A DNA stretch of 64,000 nucleotides from JASHUC01 sp035504015 (GCA_035504015.1 DATJSR010000017.1:15633-79632); one strand, 5' to 3'. Shown: positions 7,820-16,755, counted from the stretch's first letter. Made by a program: numbers and translations. Notes: generated by a model from the letters alone, not told the origin.

Positions 7820-10048
7820 ATGTCACGGACACTCAGGCCCATCGGCATCGGCATCGCCGTGCTACTGCTGCTGCTGCTGCTCGCTATTGCCTTCTTCGAC
7901 TGGAACTGGGTGCGCGGGCCGCTCTCGCACGCGATCTCCGCTCGCATCCACCGGCCGGTCAGCATCGCGGCGCTGCACGGTGCGCTGTTCTCGCCTCATC
8001 CCCACGTTCGGGTGAGCGGGCTCGAGATCGGCAATCCCGCCTGGGCGGGCGGCGGGCAGATGCTCAGCATCGAGCAACTGGATATCCAGTTCAGGTTCTG
8101 GCCGCTGCTCACGGGGAAGCTGGTGCTGCCCCGTGTGACGGTGCTCCGGCCGGACGTACGTCTGTATCGCGCCGCCGACGGACGCGCGAACTGGGAGCTC
8201 GGCGGGGAGTCGCAGCGCGCCGGCGCGAAGAATCGGTCGACGCGCTTGCCACTCTTGCACGAGCTGCTCATCGAATCCGGCAAGCTCAGCGCTCGGGACG
8301 AGGTGCGCAAGATCCGCTTCGAGGGGACGCTCGCCGCGCAGGCGGCGAACGGCGTCGCGTCGCAAGAGGCAGGCGCGGCCGGCGCGGCGGCGAGCGCATC
8401 CGCGGAGAGCTCGGCCGCCTCTCCCTCGCACGTGGCGAGCGCGGTGAGCGCCAGCGCCCGCAGCTCCGGGGAAGACGTGGCCAGCGCCCGGCAGCAGGCG
8501 AGCCAGGTGGCGGCCGATACGGGCACGGGATTTTTGCTCCAGGGCAACGGTGAGCTCAACGGCAAGCCCTTCACGCTGCGCATGAGCGGCGGCCCGCTCA
8601 TCTGGGCGGAAAGCCACAAGCCCTATCCCTTCGACGTGCGGATCTCGGCTGCGGATATCCGCGCGAGCGCTCGGGGCGTGGTGCCGCGCCCCTTCGACCT
8701 GGGTCAGCTCGATGTGACGCTGTCACTTGCCGGACGCGACTTGGCCGATGGCTACTACCTCACCGGCCTCGCGCTGCCGAATACGCCGCCGTATTCGATC
8801 TCCGGACATCTGCGACGCGTCGGGATGAAGTTCGAGTTCAGCGAGGTTCAAGGCCGACTCGGGGGCAGTGACATCCATGGAGAGGTGACCGTACAGGTCG
8901 CATCGGGGCATCCGATCCTCAGCGCCGATCTGGTCTCGCACGCACTCAACCTTGCCGATCTGGGTCCAACCTTCGGTGGCTCCGCGCCGACCCCGGCCGA
9001 GGAGGTCGAGGTTTCGCATGCGAGTGGCCATCCCAGCAAGGCGGCCACCCACCGCGGCGTAGCCAAAGCGCTCACCAAAGGGATCACCGGCAAGGGTGCT
9101 GGTGAGGGCGGGAGCGCGTACCTGATGCCGACCGCCAAGCTGCAGGTAGAGCGGCTGCGGGGCATGGATGCCACGCTGCACTATCGTGCCGAGGAGGTCC
9201 GAGCCCAGAGCCTGCCGCTGCGCCAGGTGGACCTGCAGCTGCGCCTGCAGGGCAACGTGCTGCGCATCGATCCCTTCACCTTCACGCTGCCGCAGGGCAC
9301 CCTCGCCGGCAGCGCGGTGATCGACGTTCGCCAGAGCGTACCCGCCGAGGCGCTCGACGTGCGTCTCTCCAACGTGCAGCTCGCACAGTTTCACACCAAG
9401 CAAAGCAAACAACCCCTGATCGAGGGCACGCTAGTCGGACGACTGCGGGTGCATGGCAGTGGTGATTCGATGCACGCCTTCGCCTCGAGCGCGGACGGCA
9501 CGCTCTCGATCGTGATTCCCCACGGAGACATCGAGCAAGCGTTTGCCGAGTTCGCCGGCATCGATGTGGTGCGCGGGCTCGGGTTGGTCCTCACGAAGAA
9601 GAGTCAGCAGACCCCGGTGCAGTGTGGCATCGCCGATTTTTCTGCGCAGCAGGGCGTCGCGACGGTAAAGCAGCTGGTGTTCGATACGCAGGTCGTGATC
9701 GTCACGGGCAAGGGCGACGTTAATCTGCGCGATGAAAGACTCGATCTGCAGCTCAACGGACAGCCGAAGAAGTTTCGCATCGGCGTGTTGCGCACGCCCA
9801 TCGAGATCACCGGAACCTTGCGCCATCCCGCGATCGGCGTGAAGGCGAGCAAGCTCGTCGCTCAGGGGGCCATCGCCGCCGCCCTCGGCGTCATCGCCAC
9901 CCCCTTCGCGGCGATCGCGGCCTTCGTCGATCCGGGGCTCAACAAGAATGCCAACTGCCAGGCGCTGCTTGCCGATGCAAAAGCCATGGGTGCCCCGGTG
10001 CATACGGCGGCAGCGAAGCCCGCTGCAAGCGAGCCGGCGAGTCGATAA
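7820..10048 (+). CDS. AsmA-family envelope protein
   Basis: Large inner-membrane-anchored periplasmic protein of 742 residues. An N-terminal hydrophobic helix (about residues 8-27, IGIGIAVLLLLLLLAIAFF) is followed by the AsmA-type start of the beta-rich region (HAISARIHRPVSI) and repeated short strands typical of AsmA/TamB-like lipid-transfer bridges. The C-terminus carries the conserved AsmA block with GDVNLRDERLDLQLNG near 640 and a short hydrophobic segment near 690-705. Residues about 175-240 are an Ala/Ser-rich low-complexity insertion that looks unstructured. Family role: outer-membrane assembly or phospholipid transport; the exact function here is inference. It stands alone, divergent from the histidine kinase (about 180-205 bp between starts) and convergent with the NYN gene. 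Confidence 0.85.
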   Translation: MSRTLRPIGIGIAVLLLLLLLAIAFFDWNWVRGPLSHAISARIHRPVSIAALHGALFSPHPHVRVSGLEIGNPAWAGGGQMLSIEQLDIQFRFWPLLTGKLVLPRVTVLRPDVRLYRAADGRANWELGGESQRAGAKNRSTRLPLLHELLIESGKLSARDEVRKIRFEGTLAAQAANGVASQEAGAAGAAASASAESSAASPSHVASAVSASARSSGEDVASARQQASQVAADTGTGFLLQGNGELNGKPFTLRMSGGPLIWAESHKPYPFDVRISAADIRASARGVVPRPFDLGQLDVTLSLAGRDLADGYYLTGLALPNTPPYSISGHLRRVGMKFEFSEVQGRLGGSDIHGEVTVQVASGHPILSADLVSHALNLADLGPTFGGSAPTPAEEVEVSHASGHPSKAATHRGVAKALTKGITGKGAGEGGSAYLMPTAKLQVERLRGMDATLHYRAEEVRAQSLPLRQVDLQLRLQGNVLRIDPFTFTLPQGTLAGSAVIDVRQSVPAEALDVRLSNVQLAQFHTKQSKQPLIEGTLVGRLRVHGSGDSMHAFASSADGTLSIVIPHGDIEQAFAEFAGIDVVRGLGLVLTKKSQQTPVQCGIADFSAQQGVATVKQLVFDTQVVIVTGKGDVNLRDERLDLQLNGQPKKFRIGVLRTPIEITGTLRHPAIGVKASKLVAQGAIAAALGVIATPFAAIAAFVDPGLNKNANCQALLADAKAMGAPVHTAAAKPAASEPASR

Positions 10049-10125
10049 GGCTCGCGCGGGCGCGGGCAGTCACGCGGGCGCGGGCACGGGACGCGCAGCA
10101 ACGCGCGGGGCGCGTGTTGGCGCCG

Positions 10126-11016
10126 TCAACTGATGTGGAGCAAGTAGCCGCCTGACTTGTCGTCGCGCTCGAGCGTGAGCAGCCGTCGGGCGGCGGCTTC
10201 CTCCAGCAGACGATTGAACGAGCGGAAGCCATAGTAGCTTTCGTTGAAGCCGGGCCGCACGCGCTTCAGGGCCTGCTTGACCATCGAGCCCCAGATCTTC
10301 TCCTCCTCGCCGCGCGCGGCGATGAGCGCGTCCATCGTGGAGAGCACCAGATCGAAGGCCTCCTGCTTGCGATCCTCGTCCTGCTTGCGATCCTCCTCGG
10401 GCCGGCGCTCCTCATCCGGCTTGCGCTCCTCGTCCTTGCGCTCCTCCGGGCGCCGCTCCTCCTCGCGCTCCTTGCTTTCGGGCGCACTCGCGGCCGGCTC
10501 CGCGGCAGGCCGGCGCCGGCCACCGCGGCGGCTCTTCTGCTCGCGCACCAGATCATCGTAGTAGATGAACTCGTCGCAGCTCGCGATCAGCAGGTCCGAG
10601 GTCGAGTTCTTGACGCCTACGCCGATCAGCGCCTTGTTGTTCTCGCGCAGCTTGGCCACGAGCGGCGAGAAATCGGAATCGCCGCTGATGATCACGAAGG
10701 TGTCGACATGCGGCTTGGTGTAGCACAGGTCGAGCGCGTCGACGACCATGCGGATGTCCGCGGAGTTCTTGCCCGACTGCCTCACGTGCGGGACCTCGAT
10801 GAGCTCGAAGCCCGCCTGGTGCATGCCGGCCTTGTACTCGCGATAGCGCTCCCAGTCGCAATAAGCCTTTTTGACGACGATCGAGCCCTTGAGGAGCAGC
10901 CGCTCCAGGACGCGCTTGATGTCGAACTGCGCGTAGCGGGCGTCGCGTACGCCGAGCGCGATGTTCTCGAAGTCGCAGAACAGCGCTAGATTGGCGGTCT
11001 CGACCTGCGAGCTCAC
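10126..11016 (-). CDS. NYN-domain protein with C-terminal OST-HTH (LOTUS) domain
   Basis: Putative PIN-like ribonuclease, 296 residues. Residues about 8-165 form a NYN domain: CDFEN, then SGKNSADIRMVVDA and ISGDSDFSPL supply the acidic metal-binding residues; LabA-like proteins share this layout. Residues about 165-225 are a highly charged Arg/Glu/Asp/Lys linker made of short repeats (RKQDEDRKQE type), probably a single helix. Residues 225-296 match an OST-HTH/LOTUS RNA-binding module, ending YYGFRSFNRLLEEA and GGYLLHIS. The GTG start is supported by AGGGGAG eight nt upstream; a longer upstream frame would run into the preceding cyclase gene. It lies 28 bp after the cyclase gene and is probably the last cistron of a three-gene operon. 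Confidence 0.85.
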   Translation of the reverse strand: MSSQVETANLALFCDFENIALGVRDARYAQFDIKRVLERLLLKGSIVVKKAYCDWERYREYKAGMHQAGFELIEVPHVRQSGKNSADIRMVVDALDLCYTKPHVDTFVIISGDSDFSPLVAKLRENNKALIGVGVKNSTSDLLIASCDEFIYYDDLVREQKSRRGGRRRPAAEPAASAPESKEREEERRPEERKDEERKPDEERRPEEDRKQDEDRKQEAFDLVLSTMDALIAARGEEEKIWGSMVKQALKRVRPGFNESYYGFRSFNRLLEEAAARRLLTLERDDKSGGYLLHIS

Positions 11017-11044
11017 GAAGCGCTCCCCTGGTGGTGGCTCGGGC

Positions 11045-12217
11045 TCATGGGGCGAGGGGCTCGAGGATCGGCGCCTCGCCGAGATCCAGGCGCTTGGCGA
11101 GCGGCACACAGAAGATGTCGATCGGTGTGGAGCGACCCCGCAGCGTCATCGGCGGCAGCTGTATCGCCTGAATGGCGAGACCGCGCTCATCGAGCGAGCG
11201 CTTGATGCTGCCGGAGAACACCACCTCGCCCGCGCGGGCGCGCTGGCACAGCCGCGAGGCGATGTTCACCGCATCGCCGATGATCGTGTAGTTCATGAAC
11301 ATCGAAGAGCCGATGTTGCCCGCGACCACGTCGCCCTCGTTGATGCCGATGCCGAGCCCGGTCTCGATCTGATGGCGCTCGCGCCAGCGATCGGCGAGCA
11401 CGGCGAAGCGATCGAGCATCTCCTGCGCGGCCCGGATCGCGCGCTCGGGACTGTCGTGCTGCTCCCGGGGCACGCCAAAGCCGATCATCAGACAGTCGCC
11501 CGCCATATGGAAAACGGTCCCCTCGTGCTGGAAGGTGATCTCCGTGAGCAGCGAGAAGTACTCGTTGAGCAGCGGCACCACCTCGTGGGGCGAGAGCCGC
11601 TCGGAGATGCCCGTGAAGCCGCGCAGATCGGCGAACATCACCACGGCGCGCGTGCGGATGTCGGAGGCGGCGAGAATGCTGTCGCGCAGCTCGGCGCTGC
11701 CGAGGATGCGATCGGCGAGCTGCGGCGAGATGTAGCGGCGGAACGTCTGGCGGATCTGCTCGCCACGATGCGCGGCCGCCTGCAGCGCGGCCGCGGCGGC
11801 CTGACGGCGCGCGGCGCTCAGGCGCGCGAGCGCGGCCAAACGTGTCAGCAGCACCTCGCGAGAGATTTGTCGCGTCACGTAGTCGTCGGCGCCGGCGGAG
11901 AAGGCGGCGACGCGGCCGCGCGCGTTGCGGCCCACGATGATGACGGGCAGCAGCATCGTCGCCGGATCTTCCTTCAGGCGCCGGCACAGCTCGAGCGCCG
12001 ACAGCTCCGAGCGCTCGGCGTCGACGAAGATCAGATCGGGGGCGAAGTCCTCGAGTCGCGCAATCGCTTCGGCAGCACTTGCGAACGACTCGAGCTGGAA
12101 CTGCGGCCCGGAGGCGCCCTCCACGAAGTGCGGCAGGACGGCAGCGCAGCTGCCGGCCGCCAACACCCGGAAGCGACCCTCCTCGGGCGCGCCGTTGCCG
12201 TTGCGCACGTCGCTCAT
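11045..12217 (-). CDS. Receiver-like domain fused to class III adenylate/guanylate cyclase
   Basis: A 390-residue soluble cyclase. The first about 125 residues resemble a receiver domain (LIFVDAERSELSALELCRRL, with Asp in the phosphoacceptor position; LPVIIVG), though the N-terminal acidic pair is not obvious. The class III catalytic domain spans about 180-380: VVMFADLRGFTGISERLSP supplies the first metal Asp, MAGDCLMIGFG the second, and GINEGDVVAGNIGS followed by NYTIIGDAVNIASRL are the dimer-interface and nucleotide motifs. It most likely makes cAMP, but cGMP is possible. The start codon overlaps the stop of the MarR gene as ATGA, which implies translational coupling. A Crp/Fnr regulator is encoded about 38 kb away, with no evidence that the two are connected. 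Confidence 0.88.
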   Translation of the reverse strand: MSDVRNGNGAPEEGRFRVLAAGSCAAVLPHFVEGASGPQFQLESFASAAEAIARLEDFAPDLIFVDAERSELSALELCRRLKEDPATMLLPVIIVGRNARGRVAAFSAGADDYVTRQISREVLLTRLAALARLSAARRQAAAAALQAAAHRGEQIRQTFRRYISPQLADRILGSAELRDSILAASDIRTRAVVMFADLRGFTGISERLSPHEVVPLLNEYFSLLTEITFQHEGTVFHMAGDCLMIGFGVPREQHDSPERAIRAAQEMLDRFAVLADRWRERHQIETGLGIGINEGDVVAGNIGSSMFMNYTIIGDAVNIASRLCQRARAGEVVFSGSIKRSLDERGLAIQAIQLPPMTLRGRSTPIDIFCVPLAKRLDLGEAPILEPLAP

Positions 12218-12834
12218 CGCAGGCTGCGGGCGCTACCGGGCGCCGGCGGCAGGCGCAGGGCAACGGCACTGTCCTCGCCGCTCGCGCTCTCCAGCCGCTC
12301 GACGAGCTGATCCACCAGCCGGCTGAGGAACTCCACTTCGAGGCTCGACATCGAGCACAGCAGGAACCGCGACATGCGGTCCATGTCCGGGACGAAGGAT
12401 CGGCAGACGCTCCATCCCCGGGCGGTGAGGCGCAGTATCTTGCGCCGGCCGTTCTGCGGGTCCCGCCGCTCGGCGATGCGTCCCTGGCGTCGCAGCGTCG
12501 CCACCGAGCGGCTGACATTCATCGGGTGCATACCGGTTGCCTGGCACAGCTCGTGCGCGGCGGCGTTCGACAGCGAGGCGAGGGTCACGAGCACGCGAGC
12601 ATCGTTGATCGTGAGGTGATAGCGCTCGGCATAGCGTGAGAAAAAGGGCCGGTTGATCAGGTTGGTGAGCTTCATCAGGCGGTACCAGACGCTCTGCTGG
12701 AACAGGGCGGCCGTGGCGGATGCCGCCTGCAGCTGCGCCGGCCCCGCGTGCTCCTCGGGCACGGTTGCGGCAGCACCCAGGGCCTCTCTCCCACGCGCCG
12801 TTCTCGCTCCATCGAATCGATCTGGCTTGCGCAT
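12214..12834 (-). CDS. MarR-family transcriptional regulator
   Basis: Winged-helix regulator, 206 residues from the chosen ATG. The HTH core runs about residues 80-150: HLTINDARVLVTLASL, then the recognition region MHPMNVSRSVATLRRQGRI, and the wing RRDPQNGRRKILRLTARG, all typical of MarR. About 40 N-terminal residues before the first helix look poorly structured, so the true start may be further downstream; an in-frame frame upstream to 12981 is also open but has no family similarity. The stop overlaps the ATG of the cyclase gene. Autoregulation from the 263-bp divergent region shared with the FAH gene would be normal for the family but no operator is certain. Confidence 0.82.
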   Translation of the reverse strand: MRKPDRFDGARTARGREALGAAATVPEEHAGPAQLQAASATAALFQQSVWYRLMKLTNLINRPFFSRYAERYHLTINDARVLVTLASLSNAAAHELCQATGMHPMNVSRSVATLRRQGRIAERRDPQNGRRKILRLTARGWSVCRSFVPDMDRMSRFLLCSMSSLEVEFLSRLVDQLVERLESASGEDSAVALRLPPAPGSARSLR

Positions 12835-12993
12835 TCGCCTCGCTAACGAAACCTTACCCGCCTGCAGCCCCAGGGCTCCCGGCGGCCGGCCGCGCGGGTC
12901 TGTGGCACGCCCAAGCCTCCGACGCTCGTGCTCCGGCGCGGCGAAAGTGTGTGGGCTCGCCTCGCCGACTGTCAACGCCATGGCGGCTCCGGC

Positions 12994-13019
12994 GCCTGAA
13001 GCCGGGCCGCAGGCTTGTC
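12994..13019. repeat. Degenerate REP-like hairpin (copy 1)
   Basis: Arms GCCTG and CAGGC enclose an 11-nt centre and are followed by TTGTC. The 12-nt string CGCAGGCTTGTC is identical to part of the better preserved element at 44030-44055. This copy lacks the GTAG head and sits about 80 bp before the FAH gene. Confidence 0.4.
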
Positions 13020-13060
13020 TTGAGCACCGTGGCGGGCGCTCGGCGCTCGCTGGCCGCGAT

Positions 13061-13066
13061 TATAAT
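13061..13066 (+). promoter_or_regulatory. Candidate -10 hexamer for the FAH gene
   Basis: A perfect TATAAT lies 31 bp before the chosen ATG in otherwise very GC-rich sequence. No good -35 box is seen at 16-18 bp upstream, so the promoter would need an activator or be of another type. Confidence 0.35.
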
Positions 13067-13097
13067 GCTGCGCCGTGAACGAGCTGCAGATGCGTGC

Positions 13098-14078
13098 ATG
13101 AGGCTGGCCAGCTTTCGGGCGCTGGGCCGCGACCGCCTGGGCGTGGCGCTCGGCGATGGCCTGGTCGATCTGGCCGAGATCGCCCCCATCGCCGGGGTCG
13201 AGGCGCTGCCCGCCTTGACCGACATGCAGGCCTTCATCGAGGCCGGCGCCGAGGCATTCGCCGCGGCCGCGCGCATCCTCGAGCATGCAAGTGCGCATGC
13301 GCAGCAGGTGCAGCGCTATGCCGCGGCGGAGGTGCGCTGGCTGCCCCCGGTGCGCCGCCCCTCGAAGCTCGTCTGCCTCGCGCTCAACAATAGCGCGAAC
13401 GTCGATCGCATCCTCAAGGGACCCACTCACCCGGCCGCCTTCATCAAGGGGGCCAACGCGCTCACCGGCCACGGCGAGCCGATTCTCATCAAGCGCCGCT
13501 ACGGGCGCTGCCATCCGGAGCCGGAGCTCGCTTGCGTGATCGGGCGCACCGCGAAGGAGGTTCCGGCGGAGCGCGCCCTCGAGTACGTGTTCGGCTACAC
13601 CATCCACAACGACATCACCTCGCCCAGCATGCGCGGCGAGGATACGTTTCACTACCGCGCCATCCATCCGCAGGCCGATGACCCCCGGCGGATCGAGTAC
13701 GTCGATACCTGGGTCAGCTATCCCGGGCGCTACAAGGGCAGCGACACCTTCTCGCCACTCGGGCCGTTTCTGGTCACGCGCGAGGAGATCCCCGATCCGC
13801 ACGCGCTCACGGTCTCCTGCCATCATCAAGGACAGCTCGTGACCGAGGACAGCACGGCCAATCTCACCTACAAGGTTGCCGAGGTGATCGCTTTTCTCAG
13901 CGAGTTCATGACGCTGCTGCCGGGTGACGTGCTCTCCCTCGGCACCGCACTGCGGCGCGCCTCTGCTCCGGGCGCACGCGCCGTGCAGAATGTCGAGCTC
14001 GACAAGCTGGGAGGGCCGGTCTCGGTCAGTATCGAGGGGCTCGGCACGCTCAGCAATCCCGTCCAGCTGCTGCCATGA
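13098..14078 (+). CDS. Fumarylacetoacetate hydrolase (FAH) family protein
   Basis: Metal-dependent hydrolase/isomerase-fold enzyme, 326 residues. The N-terminal part MRLASFRALGRDRLGVALGD is typical of FAH-superfamily proteins. The metal site is formed by HPEPELACVIG near 142 (two Glu) and IHNDITSP near 175 (Asp), followed by SPLGPFLVT near 220. The usual LGTPxG near the C-terminus is altered to SLGTALRRAS, so substrate handling may differ. Family reactions cleave C-C bonds in acylpyruvates or isomerise aromatic-degradation intermediates; the substrate is not predictable. Earlier in-frame starts (for example ATG at 13065) exist. The downstream SnoaL-like gene begins 16 bp later and is likely cotranscribed. 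Confidence 0.85.
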   Translation: MRLASFRALGRDRLGVALGDGLVDLAEIAPIAGVEALPALTDMQAFIEAGAEAFAAAARILEHASAHAQQVQRYAAAEVRWLPPVRRPSKLVCLALNNSANVDRILKGPTHPAAFIKGANALTGHGEPILIKRRYGRCHPEPELACVIGRTAKEVPAERALEYVFGYTIHNDITSPSMRGEDTFHYRAIHPQADDPRRIEYVDTWVSYPGRYKGSDTFSPLGPFLVTREEIPDPHALTVSCHHQGQLVTEDSTANLTYKVAEVIAFLSEFMTLLPGDVLSLGTALRRASAPGARAVQNVELDKLGGPVSVSIEGLGTLSNPVQLLP

Positions 14079-14094
14079 GCCTCAAGGAGCACGT

Positions 14095-14601
14095 GTGCCT
14101 CGCCGCAAGCCGCTGACGGTCCGCGACCGCCTCGACATCCACGATCTGCTCGCCCGTTATGCCTGGGCACTCGATACCGGCGACGTGGAGAGCCTGCTCG
14201 GCTGCTTCACCCGTGATGCGGTCGTGATCGAGGAGGTCTTCGAAGAGCCCGATCGCTGGGAAGGCCATGCCGGCATCCGCCGACTCGCCGAGCACTACCG
14301 CGGCGTGCCGGACTTTCCGGGCCGTCAGCACCACGTGAGCCAGGTGTTGCTCAGCGGCAGTCAGACTCGCGCCGCGGTTCGCTCCTTCGCCTTCGTCACC
14401 GAGTGCCGCGGTGAGCCGCCCTATCTGCTGCGCTTCGCCGGCTACTACGAGGACGTGATCGTCAGGCGGCGCGGGGCGTGGCTGTTCGAGCAGCGCATCA
14501 TCCGGCTGTGGGACGGTCCCGTGCTCGCGCGCTTTCCGGGCAAAGATGGCAGGCGCGTACCCCGCAAGCGACCGCCGCAGCTCACGGTCGCACGCAGCTG
14601 A
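14095..14601 (+). CDS. SnoaL/NTF2-like protein
   Basis: A 168-residue protein with the alpha+beta barrel pattern of the SnoaL-like/NTF2 superfamily: RDRLDIHDLLARYAWALDTG near 9-28, LLGCFTRDAVV near 32-42, then strands ending in a C-terminal ERRI-like WLFEQRIIRLWDG. Members are small-molecule isomerases, dehydratases or ligand binders; no substrate can be named. The GTG start is chosen because AAGGAG lies five nt upstream and the conserved region begins right after it. Its placement directly behind the FAH gene suggests a shared catabolic role (inference). Confidence 0.8.
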   Translation: MPRRKPLTVRDRLDIHDLLARYAWALDTGDVESLLGCFTRDAVVIEEVFEEPDRWEGHAGIRRLAEHYRGVPDFPGRQHHVSQVLLSGSQTRAAVRSFAFVTECRGEPPYLLRFAGYYEDVIVRRRGAWLFEQRIIRLWDGPVLARFPGKDGRRVPRKRPPQLTVARS

Positions 14602-14667
14602 GCGTCGCGGCGGCGCCGCGGTATGCTACGAGGGCCACCGCCAAGCTCGCACTCGAGGAGCCTTTCG

Positions 14668-15270
14668 ATGCCCAGAGCCGCTCGCCCCCGAGTCTCACGC
14701 CGCGCCGCCGAGGACGCCGTGCGCACGCTGTTGCGCTGGGCCGGGGATGATCCGGCGCGCGAGGGGCTGCTCGAGACGCCGAAGCGCGTCGTCAACGCCT
14801 ATCGTGATTGGTTCTCCGGCTATCTGGTCGATCCGCGGGAGTACATGCGCCGCACCTTCGAGGAGGTGGACGGCTACGACGAGCTCGTGGTGCTGCGCGA
14901 CATCTCCTTCGAGTCCCACTGCGAGCATCACATGGCGCCGATCATCGGCCGTGTGCACGTCGGCTATCTGCCCACCAACAAGGTGGTGGGCATCAGCAAG
15001 CTCGCCCGCGTCGTCGAAGGCTATGCACGGCGCTTCCAGGTGCAGGAGAAGCTGACCGCGCAGATCGCCGCGTGCATCGATGAGGTACTGCGGCCGCGCG
15101 GCGTCGGCGTCGTGGTCGATGGCGTGCACCAGTGCATGACCACGCGCGGCGTGCACAAGCGCGGCGTGTCGATGGTCACGAGCCGCATGGTGGGGCTGTT
15201 TCGCAGCGATGCACGCACCCGCGCGGAGTTCCTCCAGTTCATCGACATCCGCGGCGCGCGGTCGGTGTAG
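14668..15270 (+). CDS. folE: GTP cyclohydrolase I
   Basis: Converts GTP to 7,8-dihydroneopterin triphosphate, the first step of folate (and other pterin) synthesis; cytoplasmic homodecamer in the family. The 200-residue protein carries the zinc motif SHCEHHMAPI near 87-97 and the third ligand Cys in HQCMTTRGVHK near 158. PTNKVVGISKLARVVEGYA and LTAQIAACIDEVL are standard. The ATG is chosen for its GAGGAG ribosome site eight nt upstream; an upstream GTG or ATG would add 15 nonconserved residues. The gene ends in a strong inverted repeat and is convergent with an outer-membrane protein gene. Confidence 0.95.
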   Translation: MPRAARPRVSRRAAEDAVRTLLRWAGDDPAREGLLETPKRVVNAYRDWFSGYLVDPREYMRRTFEEVDGYDELVVLRDISFESHCEHHMAPIIGRVHVGYLPTNKVVGISKLARVVEGYARRFQVQEKLTAQIAACIDEVLRPRGVGVVVDGVHQCMTTRGVHKRGVSMVTSRMVGLFRSDARTRAEFLQFIDIRGARSV

Positions 15271-15280
15271 CGGCGGCGCA

Positions 15281-15308
15281 GGCGGCCAAAGTCACGCCTT
15301 TGGCCGCC
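15281..15308. terminator. Perfect 11-bp hairpin after folE
   Basis: GGCGGCCAAAG and its exact complement CTTTGGCCGCC flank a six-nt loop (TCACGC). It lies 10 bp after the folE stop, between convergent genes. There is no trailing T-run beyond the CTTT within the arm, so it may be a bidirectional or factor-assisted terminator. Confidence 0.6.
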
Positions 15309-15327
15309 GCCAACGAAGGCACGATCC

Positions 15328-15355
15328 GCGCAAACGGCCGAAGGCTTGTTTGCGC
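15328..15355. terminator. Second hairpin between convergent genes
   Basis: GCGCAAAC and GTTTGCGC form an 8-bp stem with a 12-nt loop, five bp from the stop codon of the minus-strand outer-membrane gene. Likely its terminator. Confidence 0.45.
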
Positions 15356-15360
15356 CAAAT

Positions 15361-16755
15361 CTAAAAAGGATAGTTGAGACCGGTGAAGATGGCGAAGCCC
15401 TCGCTGCCATATCCCACGTCGAGATAGCCCACCACGAAGGGTGCCGCGATGCCGCGCAGGCCGATGCCGCTCACCGGGTGCAGATGCGACAGGAAGTCCG
15501 TGCCGGCGGCGCTGAAGACGCGTCCCGCGTCGGCGAAGGGAGTCAGCTCCAGGCGGATGCGCGTGCCGACGGCGTTGATGGTGGCGATGCGCTGGCGGTA
15601 CTCGACGCTGGTCGAGAAAGCATTCCGGTCGACGAAGCGATCTTCGCCGTAGCCGCGCAGCGGCTGATCACCCCCGAGCGTGGACTCGTCGCCGCCGATG
15701 GCGGAGAGCGCCCAGAAGGGGATGTCGTGCGTGCGCGCGGTGCGTGGCTCGTAGCGCAGATCGACGTGCATGGCGAGCACGCCGTTGCCTAGCTGCCAGA
15801 ACTCACGTCCATCGAGTCCCACCTCGCTGTACAGATCGCCGTTGACGATGCCGGTGCCGCTTGCAGCCCCGACGTAGGAGGCCCATGCGCCGCCGGTCGT
15901 GGGCACGATCGTGTCGTTGCGGGTGTCGCGAGTGATGTAGATGCGGTTCAGCACCTCGCGCTTCTGCGCGCGCAGCACGGTCGTCGGGTAGAGCACCTGG
16001 ATGGAGGGGATGCCGCTGATCTGTCCGGGGGAGATGTACACGTTGCGGGTCCGGTTGGTGTAGCCGAGCTGCCAGATGTGGCTCAGATTGCGGCCGATCG
16101 TGGTCTGCAGATACTTCTGCTGGTCGGTGTAGTTGGTCTGCCCCCTGAGCGTGGTGAAGTTGCCGATGCCGTAGAAACGGGGGCTGCCGTTGCGGTCGTA
16201 GATCGCGCTCTCGGTGAAGGACCACGGATCCTCACGCAGCAGCCCGGCGTTGTACTCGCCGTCGAATTCGCTCTCCACTCGCTGCTTGCCGCCACCGACC
16301 ACGGACCATTGGGTGTTGTCGGAGAGGTAGTCGAAGAAACGCGCGCGCGCGCCCCAGCCGAAATACTGGTTATGGATCACATCGGGGGCGATGATCTGAT
16401 GAATCTCGCCCTCGTCGTTGGTGACCAGTACGGTAGGAATGAGTCCGAGTGTGGTACCGCTGTAGGGGTCCTCATCGATCTCCGGTATCGGGATGAAGGG
16501 CGCGGTGGCGGGATCAAAGAAGCGTGCCAAGCCGGCGGCGTGCGGCGCGGTTAGCGGCTGCGCCGCACTGGCTGGCGGTCCCTGCGGGGCGGTGTCGGCG
16601 CCTGCCGCCGCAGGGCTCTGCCCGTTGCGGCTGCTCTGGGGCCCGCTCTGTGGCGCATCGCTGAGCGCTGCAGCGAGGCTCGACCGGCTGCCGGGCGCGG
16701 CGGCAAGCACAAGCAGTACCGCGCACGCAAGCGCGGGCGAGGCCGGCAGATTCAT
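15361..16755 (-). CDS. Surface-antigen (D15/Omp85-like) outer-membrane beta-barrel protein
   Basis: Predicted outer-membrane protein of 464 residues. It has a signal peptide (MNLPASPALACAVLLVLAAA), a 60-residue low-complexity Ala/Gln/Pro/Ser stretch, then an amphipathic-strand-rich barrel. The barrel contains the D15 signature LGGDQPLRGYGEDRFVDRN near 375-395 and ends in an aromatic terminal strand, FTGLNYPF, as expected for BamA-dependent insertion. There are no POTRA domains, so it is not BamA or TamA. The start at the ATG of MNLP is chosen because it immediately precedes the signal peptide. Divergent from the next gene with 64 bp between starts. Confidence 0.85.
   Translation of the reverse strand: MNLPASPALACAVLLVLAAAPGSRSSLAAALSDAPQSGPQSSRNGQSPAAAGADTAPQGPPASAAQPLTAPHAAGLARFFDPATAPFIPIPEIDEDPYSGTTLGLIPTVLVTNDEGEIHQIIAPDVIHNQYFGWGARARFFDYLSDNTQWSVVGGGKQRVESEFDGEYNAGLLREDPWSFTESAIYDRNGSPRFYGIGNFTTLRGQTNYTDQQKYLQTTIGRNLSHIWQLGYTNRTRNVYISPGQISGIPSIQVLYPTTVLRAQKREVLNRIYITRDTRNDTIVPTTGGAWASYVGAASGTGIVNGDLYSEVGLDGREFWQLGNGVLAMHVDLRYEPRTARTHDIPFWALSAIGGDESTLGGDQPLRGYGEDRFVDRNAFSTSVEYRQRIATINAVGTRIRLELTPFADAGRVFSAAGTDFLSHLHPVSGIGLRGIAAPFVVGYLDVGYGSEGFAIFTGLNYPF

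Noticed and set aside
10055..10086. 14-bp direct repeat CGCGGGCGCGGGCA between convergent genes
   Set aside because: Short GC-only sequence of low complexity; likely chance in this composition.
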